Notes under the pieces: generated by a model | The model's input: the letters and a program-made list of their open reading frames with translations, nothing else | What the model was told of the DNA's origin: nothing | Database searches by the model: none | Shown here: piece after piece, positions 39,201-52,280 of the stretch | Layout of the letters: each line of letters starts with the position of its first letter | Numbering within the stretch: position 1 is the first letter of the stretch | Made by a program: the position numbers and the translations under genes | Source of the DNA: Taenia hydatigena | Taxonomy: Eukaryota > Platyhelminthes > Cestoda > Cyclophyllidea > Taeniidae | Direction of reading: 5' to 3' | DNA: 64,000 nucleotides | Assembly (NCBI GenBank): GCA_036345935.2 | Contig: JADWOT020000003.1 | Location: 12,126,524-12,190,523 of the forward strand

Positions 39201-39890
39201 GTTGATTAACCGAATAGAATTCAGGCAACGCTTGCTGACCTTCTCATTCCAGTATATTTTATCAAGATTTTGTGACTGGAGCGAAATTTAGTAGCTTCTA
39301 AATATGAGCGTTTCGCCAAATAGAAAGATGTAGCACTTAAGAATAAGGGGAAAAGGTGTAAGAAAAGTTACTCGCGTTTTATGTATGACATGATTTTAAT
39401 GGTCCACTTGCCGTTTAGTACTTCATAAGGCATGGTAAAGTGGACAATGACACATTTAAAGCAAATATAGTGCTATTAATTGAGAGATGAGTGTCTGCCA
39501 AGAGAAAGAATAGCATTGTGCTCACTTAATTTGCCAGAAGCGGGTTAAGTAGTTAAAAATATAATTTGCTCATTTGGCAAGCAAAGTTTTTGTTACCTAT
39601 CCGGACTCACTAAGGCAACCAAAGGCCTACAACTGGCTGTCCACTGGGCCATAAAAACTTGCTTGCCTTCATGCGATCACCTCATCATTGAAACAGCGGG
39701 AGGTTGAAACAACAAATTCCGCTTCCCAATCTGACTTTCCAGCTATATGGAAGCTTATTCTACACCCGTGGTAAATAAAATTAGTAAGAGTGACTCAAAA
39801 TCATTTAATGTGACACCTTTTCTACCTTTTTAAGTCCCAACACCAAAAATACTTCCATTCTGAATACACTTGGGTCATGCTCAAATGTTA
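24286..39890. other. Long stretch without supported genes
   Basis: About 15.6 kb in which I cannot support a gene. Three places have a good pyrimidine tract and AG followed by a plausible short reading (26242, 27236-27455 and 29212-29250 on plus), but they do not chain into one transcript and are expected by chance. A small CAC/CAT-rich simple repeat lies at 26593-26616. Around 29690-30260 the sequence is markedly A+T-rich. Open frames at 24906-25259, 31757-32038 and 34627-34989 have no recognisable domain; the first ends in a hydrophobic tail. No transposon coding motifs were seen. Confidence 0.45.
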
Positions 39891-39925
39891 ACATGCACGC
39901 ACATACGCGTACGTGCACACATGCG
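39891..39925. repeat. Perfect alternating purine-pyrimidine run (Z-DNA-prone)
   Basis: All 35 bases alternate purine and pyrimidine without a break: ACATGCACGCACATACGCGT, then ACGTGCACACATGCG. It is a mixed CA/CG/TA run rather than a plain (CA)n microsatellite and includes the self-complementary core ACGCGTACGT-like wording. Such runs are the classic context for left-handed Z-DNA under negative supercoiling. No gene is recognisable nearby; the open frame 39870-40169 crosses it and is not supported. Confidence 0.8.
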
Positions 39926-41871
39926 ATTTGACCGCACTGTCAGTTCTGATGGACAGTTAAGGCGACCCAAGCTAGACCACGGTGCTTCAAGCCTGGCTAC
40001 ACGTTTAAGGAAGGGTGCTCTCAAGATCCACAAACTAGCCGTTCACGGGCTCAGTTATCCAACCCCGTGCATAAGATCTGTGTCTCCATGGAAGCACAAT
40101 GATAGGCGGGAAATCAGCCAGATTGCATCTTCCCCCAGGCATTTTACTTCTCTCTTAATAACCGATTAATGTGGTGATGCGACGGCTTGGCTTATATATT
40201 AATGACCTATGCAAGAATTAGGGAGACGATTCAGGATATGGCAGTAATGAAGAATATCCTGACTGGTTCTTGCGAATGCCCAATAATGTGACCGTTTAAA
40301 GTACCATATTAAGGAAATGCACTTTATAGATTTTACGAACAATACGTTGGTTTTTGCAAAAAACATGAATATGGCTAAGAATGGTTTTTATTAGGAACAC
40401 TCGATACAAATAGGAAAGTTAGTGCATTGTTATCATGGCAGTTGTTTGCTATTTTGGTTTCTAAGGGCTGATGCTTTATAATTTGTGATGCCTTCAGTTC
40501 TCAAGAAAGTCGCCGAAGAACTTAAGGCCTTTGAAGGAAAGTATTGCTAGCGTACAGAAGAAATGAAAGGCGATTAGCACGGCCCTCGTGCAATGCCAGT
40601 GATTAGAAGCATGACAGGCGGAGGCTTAAGTATCTGCAAGTTTAAAAGTGTGGCAGAACAAATTATCAGATCACCGCAGTGTTTTTTGACAAAACTGATT
40701 TACCTATTGAGTTGCACAAGCGTTTGCTTATAAAGGCTGCTGCAAAGAATAGTGGTACTTTTGTGCATTACACAAAAAACCGTGGCAGCAAAAATATCCT
40801 CATCCTGGCAAAATTAGGCATTGAACCCTCTAATGCGCTCTCAATACCAATATTTGTAGGGCTTGATAATATCTGTTGTATATTTTGAGCAAGCAACCTT
40901 CTGTAAGTCGACCAACTTGCACTAGAGTGGCCATCGGTGTCAAAACGCTGCCTGCTTCCGTACCTATAAACAGCGGATTAAAAATTAACGAATGTAGTTC
41001 AAGCAATAAAACCTGTGAATTGAACTCGAATGCGACGATTTGGAAGATCAGCTGCCAAAGCGAATTTATATTCCTTTAATAACTGTGGATCATTGTCCTT
41101 TAAATCCGATAAAATAGAAGTAGTTTGGTCCATTCGTAATTTTGCTATTCCCTTTAACTGCTAAATGTATAACGCAATGCAAATAGGTTATTTTAGACTT
41201 GGATACTTCCAAAATATATAAAGCTTCCTCGTACGGAAACAAGCTAGTAGGTACTAAGAAAATTAAATAACTTACCGGATCGGTCGTCACCTATGCACTT
41301 GACCTATTTGTTGAGTCAATTTTGAAAGAGGTTTCGAACAAATAAGCCTGATGGCATGCTAGTAGCAAAACTAGCCAAAGTTACGCTGCATAACAAATAT
41401 TTTGTTGGCAACAAATAATGGGCCTGCAGTCTGCAGCGACTCAAAACATAGAGTAGCTGTTATACCTATTCGAGTTCCCAGGTACCGTCTACGACGCATA
41501 TAAAAAGACATCTACCATAGTCGGATGACGAAATTTTAGGCCAAGGTATTTATGTATGGGAGTACGGAAAACCAAACCGCAAGCGTTCTCGGATTTTTTC
41601 TGAATTTGCGCACCCAGACAGCCAGCCACTTTAAATCAAATTGGTTTATATGAACACCATTTACTCATAATGGCACTCGTGCACGATGTCCACTCCCGTT
41701 AAATATCTTCTACCCTCGGCTACAGCCGCAGTATAGATACTGGATAAATGCAAGAAGCATTTTCAAATTAACGCTTGCCCTAAATAACTCACAATTTGTC
41801 GATCCATCAGGTGATATTCTGCTTGCTCAGGCTCAAATTGCATGCCACACAAATTAACGAGGCTCCCACAT
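39926..41871. other. Intergenic, no supported gene
   Basis: No supported coding region. The segment 39930-40150 is somewhat richer in G and C than its surroundings and stays open in one plus frame, without a recognisable domain. The plus-strand frame at 40679-40888 is short and unrecognised. Confidence 0.45.
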
Positions 41872-41892
41872 CTGATAGGTGTGACCTATCAG
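41872..41892. repeat. Perfect 9-bp hairpin
   Basis: CTGATAGGT at 41872-41880 is followed by a 3-nt loop (GTG) and its exact reverse complement ACCTATCAG at 41884-41892. The related wording CCATCAGGTGA occurs about 60 nt upstream near 41805. There is no T-run after it and no neighbouring gene, so a transcript-end role is not indicated. It may be the trace of a small inverted insertion. Confidence 0.75.
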
Positions 41893-44800
41893 GTGGTTTA
41901 ATTGCTAGTCGTTGCAACTGGTGTCGTGTATTGCCACAGGGTCAGACACCGCGAGCTCAATTCTATTTATCTTGATATGTGTGCTGGAAAAATGTCGTTT
42001 CAGGATTTTAATTTGCTTTCAAAATAAAACTTGTTATCGATTTATCATGGCAACTAATATTTGATAACTCCGTCTCTGATTAATAATGCATTTTATCCCT
42101 GACGTTACCGACATTTGGCAATAAAACGTGTACCGAAACGAAGAGGAAATCATTTTCTCACCCGCATCACCAACATTTTTGACTTTTTTGTGTCTTATCA
42201 CTGCGCTATTCCAATCATTGTCGTGCGACAGTGCCTATCTACTTATCACTTGTCTAATACGTTTCACACACTGCTGGTTTGCATGGATCTTGTCTCTGAA
42301 ACCTAATAACAGTGCCTCACTTCTTTTGAAATTTGGATGTTTAGTCTCAATTATAGGTGATTATGTTGGAAAGTTGTATATTTGCATGAGACCCATCAAT
42401 TCAATCCTAACTCATTTTAACCTGTCGCAGTTCACTTTATTTTAACACCTTTCAAAGTGTGTGCTGTCTGTCACGAGCTGAACCTCCGTGGATGTGTGGG
42501 ACTGAGTTTAACATCGGCACACATTCAAAGTACTCGGGGCTAAAGTTGCCCACTAATAATCACTTGTATAAAACTGAGAGGTCATACACGCGAGCAAGAC
42601 ATCAAAAAATAACTTTTGAGCATAGATGAAGAGATTAACATGCACTGATATGATTGGACCAAACTGGAGACTAGATCAATGCCCTAGTTTCATTTAAGTT
42701 GCAGTAGCTTTCATCATGAAGCATGATTTGGACATTGTTATTTGTACATTTGAGTGCGCAAAGCCTTCATTAAGATTCGGTGACACACCACTTAAGACTG
42801 CCATATTTTTTATTAATTGTCTTCCTTGCCACTGGCACTACAAAAGTGGCGGGAAATTTGTTTTTTCCTCAGTGACGACGTCTGCTACTTATGCATCGAT
42901 TCATGGCAAGGTCTGTAAAGCATATTTCTACGAAACAAAATAAAACACCCGACTTGTACTCACAACGCAGATGTTGGAATTCAAATCAAGGGCAGTATTT
43001 TTCTACAACATTAGTAGAATCACAAATGAGGGTCTGGGTGGGATTGCGCTTGCCAACTGCATTTTAAAACAGTGCCTGTAATTCAGTGCTTACAAGTACA
43101 TGCACAAATTTATACCTGAAGAGGACATTAAATGGAAATGATTAAAGTTGTCAGTAGCTGCGGCATGGTACTACCTGACTACTATCCTGAGTCTGTAAGT
43201 TCGGCACTTTAAGAACGCCTTTTGATAAGGAACCAGCAAAAAAGGAAAGGATGAGCAAAAGACGTGTATAGATGCGCCCAAATCTCATCAGAATCCACCT
43301 TCTAAAATAAATCGTAAAAACACAACAAATGCAGTCACCTTCGCAATCAAAAGTAACTAAAATATTACAACCAAAAGTGAAATAGTCTTCCTTATCTTTT
43401 ACGTACGTCAATTGCCTCGTAGGGGAGTTTAGGCGGAGGTGAAGGCACGCGTTTTTACTTAGGGCATGTCCTTAATAAGGTGTGAGTAGACTGAATGCTA
43501 ATGTGTCTTAATGGTACTTGCCAATCCAAATTTAAAAGACGTTACTTTGATACCTTATTCAAATCTTACAAATGTTGAAGCAACTGCCATTTATTAATGA
43601 GTAGAGGACTTCTTGGATCACAAAATGGAGCGGAAAAAATAATAAGCGGTCGAAGTCAAGTGTTTGCATTCCATGACTTAGCATCTGCTATGAACGGAGA
43701 TACATGCCGAAAATGAAAATGACGCCAGAGCTCTGCACACCTCCGACAAGTTGGACTTATTCTCGCTTTGGCGCGAGGAATAACGCAGACCGGTTTGTCT
43801 ATCAGTCAGGCCGATATTGACAGTTCGCTATGGGCATCGATTGATTGGAAAGAAAATTCACATCGTCGTTATAATTTCAGTGTGCATTACTCAAATGCCT
43901 GACGATGCCATAGTAAATTCGTACGTTTGCGGATGCTGATAAACGCTGAATGGCATGACTGACAAGTAGTTACTTTGGTTGACCCATCGAGTGAAGACAT
44001 CAGGCTAGGGCACGAGAGGACTGCCGATCTCATGCGTACCGCTCCACACGTCAAGTGCCGCCTTGGATGGAAGAGCTTTGGTTAGGAGGAGAGTGATCAG
44101 CACAGATAGTAAAAAGCCATCTTAAAATACAACTCCTTTTTTTTAGCGGAATCTGTTTAATCCCTGGTTGCTGTTGCGGTTGTTAAAAAGAGAATTAGAA
44201 TTATGGACAGCTAAGATTCCTGCATTGATAGTACTGTTCTTACGAGCTGCAAATTCTTTCTATGCTCGAATAGTTATGACAGTGAAACCTTTATTCTGTG
44301 TGTTTTAATAGGGAGCGCTATTTGGCTGTCCTAAGTGGCTAGATGGATTTTGACTCAAATCCAGCATTCAGGGCCAACAGTTGTTAATTCAGATTGCGCA
44401 CATAATTTAACGGGGTTAGTCATTTACCATGACCGATACCATAGACATTTGTCCGGTCAGAGAGAAACTGACACAAAGCATTATGAATGATTGACACTGG
44501 TTTCATACTAAACCAAAAATTAACTGTAATGGACTGCACCTGGTTGCGCAGGAACAGGGCACCCCAACACAGGGAACAAACAAGGCATAAAGAGTCTTTT
44601 CTACATACTCAGTGAAGGCGCAATCATGAGTACAAACCAGAGGATAAGTGCGGCTCCCACGCTAGCACGGTAGCTATCTAGAAGTGCGATTTTTGAGAGA
44701 TGGGCCCAGAGAATGCTGAGACAACGACATCTTACAAGGGGTTTACATAAAATAAAGCTTAGGCGACTCGCTGCTGGCATGTTAAACATGGATACATCTG

Positions 44801-46675
44801 TGTGTTGGTGTTTTTTCTACCTCATAATTCAAGTAACAGCAGAGGGTTATGTAAATATAACGTGATAAGCTCACAACGGCAGCCCTTTACTAAAGTATCT
44901 TTACTCTAGAGACAACGAACATCTGGCTTCTAGAGTTGTGCATTCTGACTACCTTCAACCTCGGTTACGCCTTAAAACATTTCGTTCTATTCTCTTTTCT
45001 GCCATTCTCATATCTTGTCTTTCCGCAATTCTTCTGTTATATTCTCTTCCACGCACCTTGATTACGTTCGCGTTCATTCGCGATCGCAAGGTTTATTGCT
45101 GTACGTCGACGCCAAGAAAATATGAGAACAATTGTCTGAGAGAATGCCACCATGGTGATAAGGAAGATGAGCAAAGTTGACAAAACGCTGTTTTTTCCCC
45201 AATGTCCCTGAAAATTCTTTGCAAATGATTAGGTCACATGCATTATAGGACGCCTCAAAACTTGCGTTCACGTATAGCTATCCCAACTAAAAAGTGCATC
45301 GCTTGTTAGCTTACACGCTTTGACACAATAGTTATTTGTCTGTCCCCCGACTGCCTTGTTTGGGATCGCATTAGGATGAAAATTTCTACACAAACTCAGT
45401 TTTGCATTGCTCACCTCCATACTAAATTGGTAATCAACTCATGCCATTATTTTGCAGTAAGTGAGCAAAGAAAAGCTGCATGGTTGTAATCTAAGGCGTA
45501 TTAGCCCGCTAGCTTGAAAAATGGACTTCCATGCAACGGGTATACCGGTTCAAACACTGCAGTCTTACATTTATTTCCTTTAAATTCACTTATTGCCACA
45601 CCTACCTGTCTGCCTGCCTATGCAAATAGATGGCGCGAAATGCTGTCCATTTCATGCACTAACTCGAAAGCTTTCCTGCACCACACGAAACCATTGGCTC
45701 TGCTTTTATCAAATGAACCATCGCTTAAATTGCAGGACAATTGCAAGGACGTGTCTACCCAGCCATCCATTAAAATGCAGTCACGTTAAGCAGCATCGTT
45801 GGGCACCAGCGAATGAGGATGAGAACATGCTGCAAAATCAGAAAAGATAATAAAGATTGTTATAATGCTTGCCATCACAATAAGGGCGAGATGTAGCACA
45901 CTTCGTGATATATTGTCAGCGTAGCCGCGGAATGCAATGCACAATAGTCGTAGCTAGTCTGATCCTACATTCCAATTTGATTCTGCCAAAGTAATTGTGT
46001 AATAATGCCATTTTTAACTTAAGTTTAATTTTCCCGGTAAGCGTTTCAATGAGAAAAGCACGCATGCTATTTTAATCTTAGTAGGTGAAGCCATTCCCAC
46101 AACGTGATGCCAATATTTAACCAACTAGTCACTCAGGTAGTGTTCATGGTTTAAAAGTTAAAGAGTGTTTTCTATGGATTCTTTCAAAACTCATTTTTGT
46201 CTGCAAACTAAGGCTGATATTTCTTTATGCCTTTAAAAGTAACTGATGAATCCACCAGTTAGCAGCTGCACGTTTTATTTGTTGATCAGAACTCGAATGC
46301 TTCATTGTTCTTCACCCCGAAGATAGCAATATTTACCAGAAAGACAAATGACCTCCTGTCTGGTTTGTTGTCTACTGCAATCCATCGGCACAGTAGTTGA
46401 CCAAGAGATCCGCTTAATTTTTGCTTTGCCTTTCGCAGCTTTAGCACCTGAGGATAAGTTGTGGGGGTAAACCTTACTAATCCGCTTTCTTCCAAACCTT
46501 CCAATCTTTATGATGCAATGAACACATGTGTACACAAAGACCATAACATTTGACTAAATTGTTAGGTCAACTGAAGGCTGGTCTAACAATTTGATGTTAA
46601 GACATCAGCTGGGTAATGTTGGCAGCATTTACCAACTGTTGCAAGCATCCGTACCAGATATGAGTATGACATGCT
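41893..46675. other. Intergenic, no supported gene
   Basis: Open frames here (for example 42128-42445 on plus, hydrophobic; 46286-46504 and 46302-46544 overlapping on minus) have no recognisable domains or convincing exon boundaries. A segment near 43762-43800 may belong to an old dispersed repeat (see findings). Confidence 0.45.
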
Positions 46676-46691
46676 GCATGATCGATCATGC
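46676..46691. repeat. 16-bp perfect palindrome
   Basis: GCATGATCGATCATGC reads the same on both strands. It is flanked by a direct repeat of CATGCTGC (about 46670 and 46687), so the local structure is a palindrome within a short tandem duplication. A plus-strand open frame of 105 codons with an ATG starts inside it at 46688 but has no recognisable domain and was not called. Confidence 0.8.
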
Positions 46692-49600
46692 TGCGACAGT
46701 GGCAGATGCTACATGGCAGACGACACCACCACCAGTCTCTTGAAGGGCTAAGGAAGGAATGGCAACACTACCATTTCACGCACAATATTCTGGTGCCACT
46801 ATCAAATGTTAGCTCAAGCTGCAGTTTAATGGGACTGGAAGATGAGTATTCAAAAAAATATAGAGGTGCAAAAACTTTGCAACAAAATATGCAAGCAAAT
46901 GCAATGATTTTGATATCCAAAAACGGTATTCAGCATGAATCCGAACTCCGTATAGGACTGGAAATGGCGAACGGTTTTGAATATATGGGTATCGTCACTT
47001 ATTAGCACCTACTCACCCATTGTGGATCCATCTCTTTTCTCATTAAGACAATGCTGCATATCAGCAACGCTATGCATGCCTGAATCTCACCCTCAACGGC
47101 ACTTCCTTATCTGAGCTGCGTGGACCTGACTGAATTCAATAGAAGAGACCAGTTAGGTTGCAATAGTCTTAGGGCCAATAACTTCCATCAAGCTCTTCTT
47201 GTGAGTGATACGAAATCTAATGCTATTACCAGCCCCAGTCCTCGTAGAATTTAGGTGATTGCCACTGCAATCAATTTTGAGGGGGTGTGCATAATTAATT
47301 TTGGTCGCCAAAGGGAGCGGCGAAATGCGGCTCGCTGAGGACGAGTAAATGAATTCATCTTAGAAATCCATGATGGCGCCTTAATTCTACCTCACTTTGT
47401 TGTCGGCTTCAGTTTTGGCGATGGATTACAAAGAGGAGGATTAGATGTCATGTATGTCATGCATGTAGCTGTTACATCATAGACTGCTCCAACCAAAATT
47501 ATCGGCGATTTATTTGCATCGCAGTTACCTACTATGAATTCCTCCTATTCCTCACAGCTAGGATTACTGGCAATAAAGCAAGTGAAACGCTAAAGATGTA
47601 GAGAATCAAGGCAGACGCGTCAGTTGTGATAGCACTTTCTTAATTTTCTGTGCAAAATAGACATACTATTAAGGACATCGTGTATAAACAACGAACTTCG
47701 TTGGAACACATGTTAACAACCACGTAGTTGCAATGGAATCAACTTGTTTGTTTATATTTTAGAGCAGAAAATGTAGTTTGCGACAAATTATTGAGCAGCA
47801 CATTAGAATCATACGCACTAGCTTGCCAACAGGCAGCATTCTGATAACCGCTTTTCAATCGGAAATAATGCATGCAAAGCGCATTACTTTCTCAATCAAA
47901 TTACACACCGAGTAGGCTTTAGCTTAAGATGGCACTTACGCAAGGACTATGCAGTTTCAAATTTGTAGAAACCAAAGAAAGTGGCACTCAGCTAGTTTAA
48001 TCAGATTGCATAGTCCCCACTTAAGTTTCAAACATTTCAGCTCAACTGAAGGGCCTGAGAACCCACGCAGTGGGAATGACAACTTCATTCACTGCTAATG
48101 GGAGGGAGCTGTTAATCTGAATTCCCATAAGTACATCCAGATAAGGAAGAAAGCAAATATGGAATGCTGCAAATTGACAATATCTTGAACTTTTGAACTT
48201 TTTGCGACGCAATTTAGCTTTAGAAACACATTTGTCTACATTTTGGATACCTTGGCTTTGTTTCTCCGCAAGACCTTCGAAAAGTGCCAGCTTCTTTGGC
48301 ATCCCATCCTCCTCTGAATAGTGTGATGGGAGCTCCAACTATGGATGCATTCATACAGTTTTGTTAATTCTATTTCCTTTTACTTCACAACCACCCACTT
48401 CTGTCTTCCCAACTATCAATGCAGCTATTCTGAATGTGCTCTTTAAAAGGTCGATTTGCCTAGTTCAAGTTCTTAACGTACCACTCTCTCACTGACTTCG
48501 GCAAGTACAACTGCCCTTACATTTAATTTATGCTTTGGAAATTTGCCAAACTAGCACCCGTTTCAGTATCACAGTCGCAGACTGTTTTACCCATTGTTCA
48601 TGCACCGAAAACATCAATCATAACTTTCACATTTCTTAGGCTAATTGCAAACAAATAAGGCGAACGGCTGATATTTAAAAGTATTGAATCTGCCACATCT
48701 AAAAATAGTTGCTTCTAACAGTTATTTACTTTACCCATTTTATGTACCACTAATCAAATGAAATCAGTCCTGAAATTAGCGCTAACATCGTTTACTGCGT
48801 AGCAATTACAAGCTTTCATGAGAGTGAAATTAAGGTGTTTCATGCGTAATGACAAGATGTGAATTTGTTAAAGTATTTTTACATTAACCTGCATAAACAT
48901 GTCTGTTACCAAAAAATGATCGGTAGTTAACATAGACACTGTTGAGTCCGTGCTACAAAATGAATTCTGCTTATCAGTTGTGCATCAGGGCACAAGCCTG
49001 CTCCAATTCCTAGAGTATTGAGTCGCTCACACGACAAAGTCATGGCGGAAGTCAACCACTGGTCCTGATAGCTGCATCATAGTTACATAGTTGCGTTGGC
49101 AGAACTTCTGCTCATGGTAGCTTACCTGCACGCCCAGGTCTACGGACTGGTCGCACGAGGCTGTTCGACAAACGACACATGTAGCAACTCGATGTGAATG
49201 CTACTCGATAGCCCACGAACTGACCCTAACCGGCGGCATGTTAAATGCAGACCATGAGAAAAGCAGCTGACATCATGATCTTATGTCCTCGAAAGCATAA
49301 GCCATATGTTTATTGCACTCGCGAAGCCCAAATGGAAGAATGCACCCTCCTCTGACGAAGTAGCCTCCCGGTTTCAGACCAGTCCAATTGAAAAGGCGAA
49401 GGAAGTTTCGCTAAGAATCCGATTTTATGCAACAAACATCGCGTTTGCTAAAGATAACTAAATAAGAGGAAAATTAGACATCTGTATTGCAAATCCTTGC
49501 CTTTAAGGATGCATGATAAGTCTTTTATTCTCCTTCATTTCGAATAGTAGAAAAAGAAAGGAAGAAATCGTTGCGCATTTTAACCTCGCAAAGACGAAAA

Positions 49601-51755
49601 TCACATACTTGTTGCATTGATAACGAGGGACAAAGATGCCTACCTCTGTTTGGATTCCAAAGCAGGGGATAGATTAAAGCTTTTTAATCACGTCTTCAAA
49701 TCTTCCTCCTTCAAACGAATAAGCAATAATTTGACACGTTTGGCATTAACACAGACTTGAAGAAATTGTACTAGGTGTACGGTGTCACAGTAGTGAGTTA
49801 AGGTCGATCCAAGCTGACTTTTTGATGCAAAGGAGCCTGATATCTAATGAATGAGAGTAGATGATGAAATTATATGGATCAGCCCAACTACTCTTACTGT
49901 AAGCTTTTTGTTAGTAGAAAAAAGACTGAAATACTTGTCGCAGCATTTATGGGACTATTCGAAAGTCTCAGAGAATAACATTACCCTTAAGCACCTAAAG
50001 CAAGTTTTTCACGATCCTCAGGAACGGAATCACCTTTAGTTCTTCCTTCCTAATTACCTCCTTTCATTTAACGCTATCACACCATAATCCGTTATCTATT
50101 CACTTCAACTTTACCGCAATTCATATTTATCTTAGAGACTTGGAGTATGATCTGGAAATGACAGTTGCTGGTGCTCCATCGTTGAACTAAAATGGTAATA
50201 CCGCCTTCAATCTCTTGCTATAGTACCATCAACTTGATCGTCAGACCTGAGATCGCTGACATCTTTTCTCCTTCTCTTGCTACAATATCGCCCTCAACGC
50301 TCGTGCAATTGTCGCCTCTTGTTTGAAGACGCGCAATCGCCGTAACTTCGGACACGTCATCATTATCGTCTATCTGTATTAGCTAATTTTCCATCCTAGT
50401 AATTAATTTTGCTTGCTAATTTAAAGCCTCTGTGTACTCATGTTTTGGGGAATGCGGATTCACAGCACCATCTACGGACAGTAAGTCAAGGCTGAAGCAT
50501 TAATGGCTCTTACTGCACCAAAATCAGGGACACAACTGCTGCCTTCTCAGTACCTGTCGATGAGGTCATGGGTTTGTTAACTCAATTTGTTAATATGCTA
50601 TCAAGTGCCTAGACATTGGACATGGTTTAGGTGAGTGGGCTTTGAGAGTAGCAGGAATTAGCGCATAAGTGCCCTTTTCGAATACTATGCATCCAAGAAT
50701 TCGGTAAGATGCCTGGCAGACCACCCTTGGGTGCACTAGTTCTTTAAAAAGGATGTTTATTTTTGCTAGGAGTTATAATTATCGAGACTGCTGTCTGACT
50801 ATCGATTGGGTTATATTATGGTCTGTCAAAGCCTTTTATCTATGGAATAATTGGCCAAACTATTCATTTCTCAAATGGGTTTTCAAGTTGCAGTCATTTC
50901 GTTTGTACGCCGTAACTGCGATATGGTCCACGCAGCAAATTGTTGCAGAGCCCAGCTTGACCACATTGTGCAGACTAATTTACTTTGTAGTCAGACATCT
51001 TTAGCGGGTTTGCTTTTAGAGCTCAGCAAAATCTTATGACCTGTTATTTGTGCATTTAATTGTGCCGAATTATAGAGGGCCTAAGAATTCTAGGGCTAAA
51101 AGAGATTTTTTGAAGTTTCTAGTAGAAATCGTTGTATTTACTTATTATGACCTCCAGAACCGCACATGTCAGCATTGATGCGATACTCTCCACTGCCCTC
51201 GATTTGGCTGAAACCGGTCTATGTCCGACTCGTCTTTGAGACCAAAGCGGAAGTCAGCTTTATGCCAAGCCATTCCATGTAGCGCTTGGGAAAGAGGTGA
51301 TAGACAGTGGTAATCAGAACGGTTTGATCCTGATGTAATCAAGTCACTCTAAGGGCACTGCATTTAGGAAGTCACTCGATTTTGAATATCGATTGCGCAT
51401 CTCCTTTAAAGAATGCAATTTAAGATCAATGCATCATTGGTAACCAATGGCAGCTATCAATGTGCATTATTAAAACGAGCGTCTTTTCTGTTATAAAGCG
51501 GTTAACATCAAAGGCCGCTCCACCATCAATTAGTAATGTGCTGGAGGTTGACGTGGCGGCATTGGTGTAATACCTGCTGCATCACTAGCAGCATTACAGG
51601 TGTAGGAGTAGCGGGATATAGCCCACCGCAAGCATGGTAACTCCATTGGCGCCCTCTAGGCTGCTTTTTTGGTTGTAAGCTAGAGGTCAAGGAAGCGAAT
51701 GAAGTCTTAACTAAGCGTATGCCAACGCCGCAGCTTTGGAGATAGGACTGACTGA
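46692..51755. other. Intergenic, no supported gene
   Basis: No supported gene. The minus-strand frame 48042-48338 has a plausible acceptor near its start and a lysine-rich middle, but no recognised family. Sequences near 49015-49055 and 51234-51250 resemble each other weakly (see findings). A short ATGTCATGTATGTCATGCATG stutter lies near 47447-47467. Confidence 0.45.
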
Positions 51756-52280
51756 GTTGCCCCTCGCGGTTTGTCCGTTTTCCTGTACGCACCTATTTCG
51801 TCTCTATCCATTCAGTTGAGCTTTTCCATTCTGTCTGCTTCCTCTATTTATCAACATCTATCAGCAGGTGAATTGCGAATTCAATCATCATCTCAACAGT
51901 CAATTTTCAATAGACTTAGTAACACGTCGAATCTTCTGATCCGTTTATTTATTGGGTGCCCTGATTTGTTTTACAATTCTTTTGGGTTGGTCGCAAGTTT
52001 TGAGGTCGCCCCAATTAAGGTTTTTCATGTAGACGGCCTGTCTTCACTTAAATTTAGAATCGTCCACGGCCATAGCACCTTCATTTGGAAAGCAAATAGT
52101 TCGAGTTTGGAATTAACCGTGTTTACGAGGCTAAAAAATGTGATTTGTGTCATAACACATCAGTTGACTCTAATGCAGTCGACTATGATTCGGTTCTCTA
52201 GTTTTTTAGTCAGTAATGCGTTCGCCCCATTCGATAACTTCACTCGATTTTACAAATTGAGCGTACGCGCAGTCTATTAG
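51756..52280 (+). other. Unusually long open frame of unknown status
   Basis: This plus-strand frame has 174 sense codons (stop at 52278-52280), the longest open run in the window after the two confident genes. It has no ATG near its start: the first codons are GTT and TTG, and it begins just after a TGA. The translation is rich in S, F, L and I, contains no repeats or cysteine pattern, and matches no family I know. A pyrimidine-rich stretch ending ATCTATCAG and then CAG near 51868 could serve as an acceptor. The region is T-rich and A-poor on this strand, which by itself lowers the stop frequency. A single-exon fragment, an exon of an unrecognised gene, or chance are all open. Confidence 0.25.

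Noticed and set aside
46286..46544. Two overlapping minus-strand frames with basic, protein-like translations
   Set aside because: They contradict each other by frame, and neither has a clear acceptor or recognised domain.
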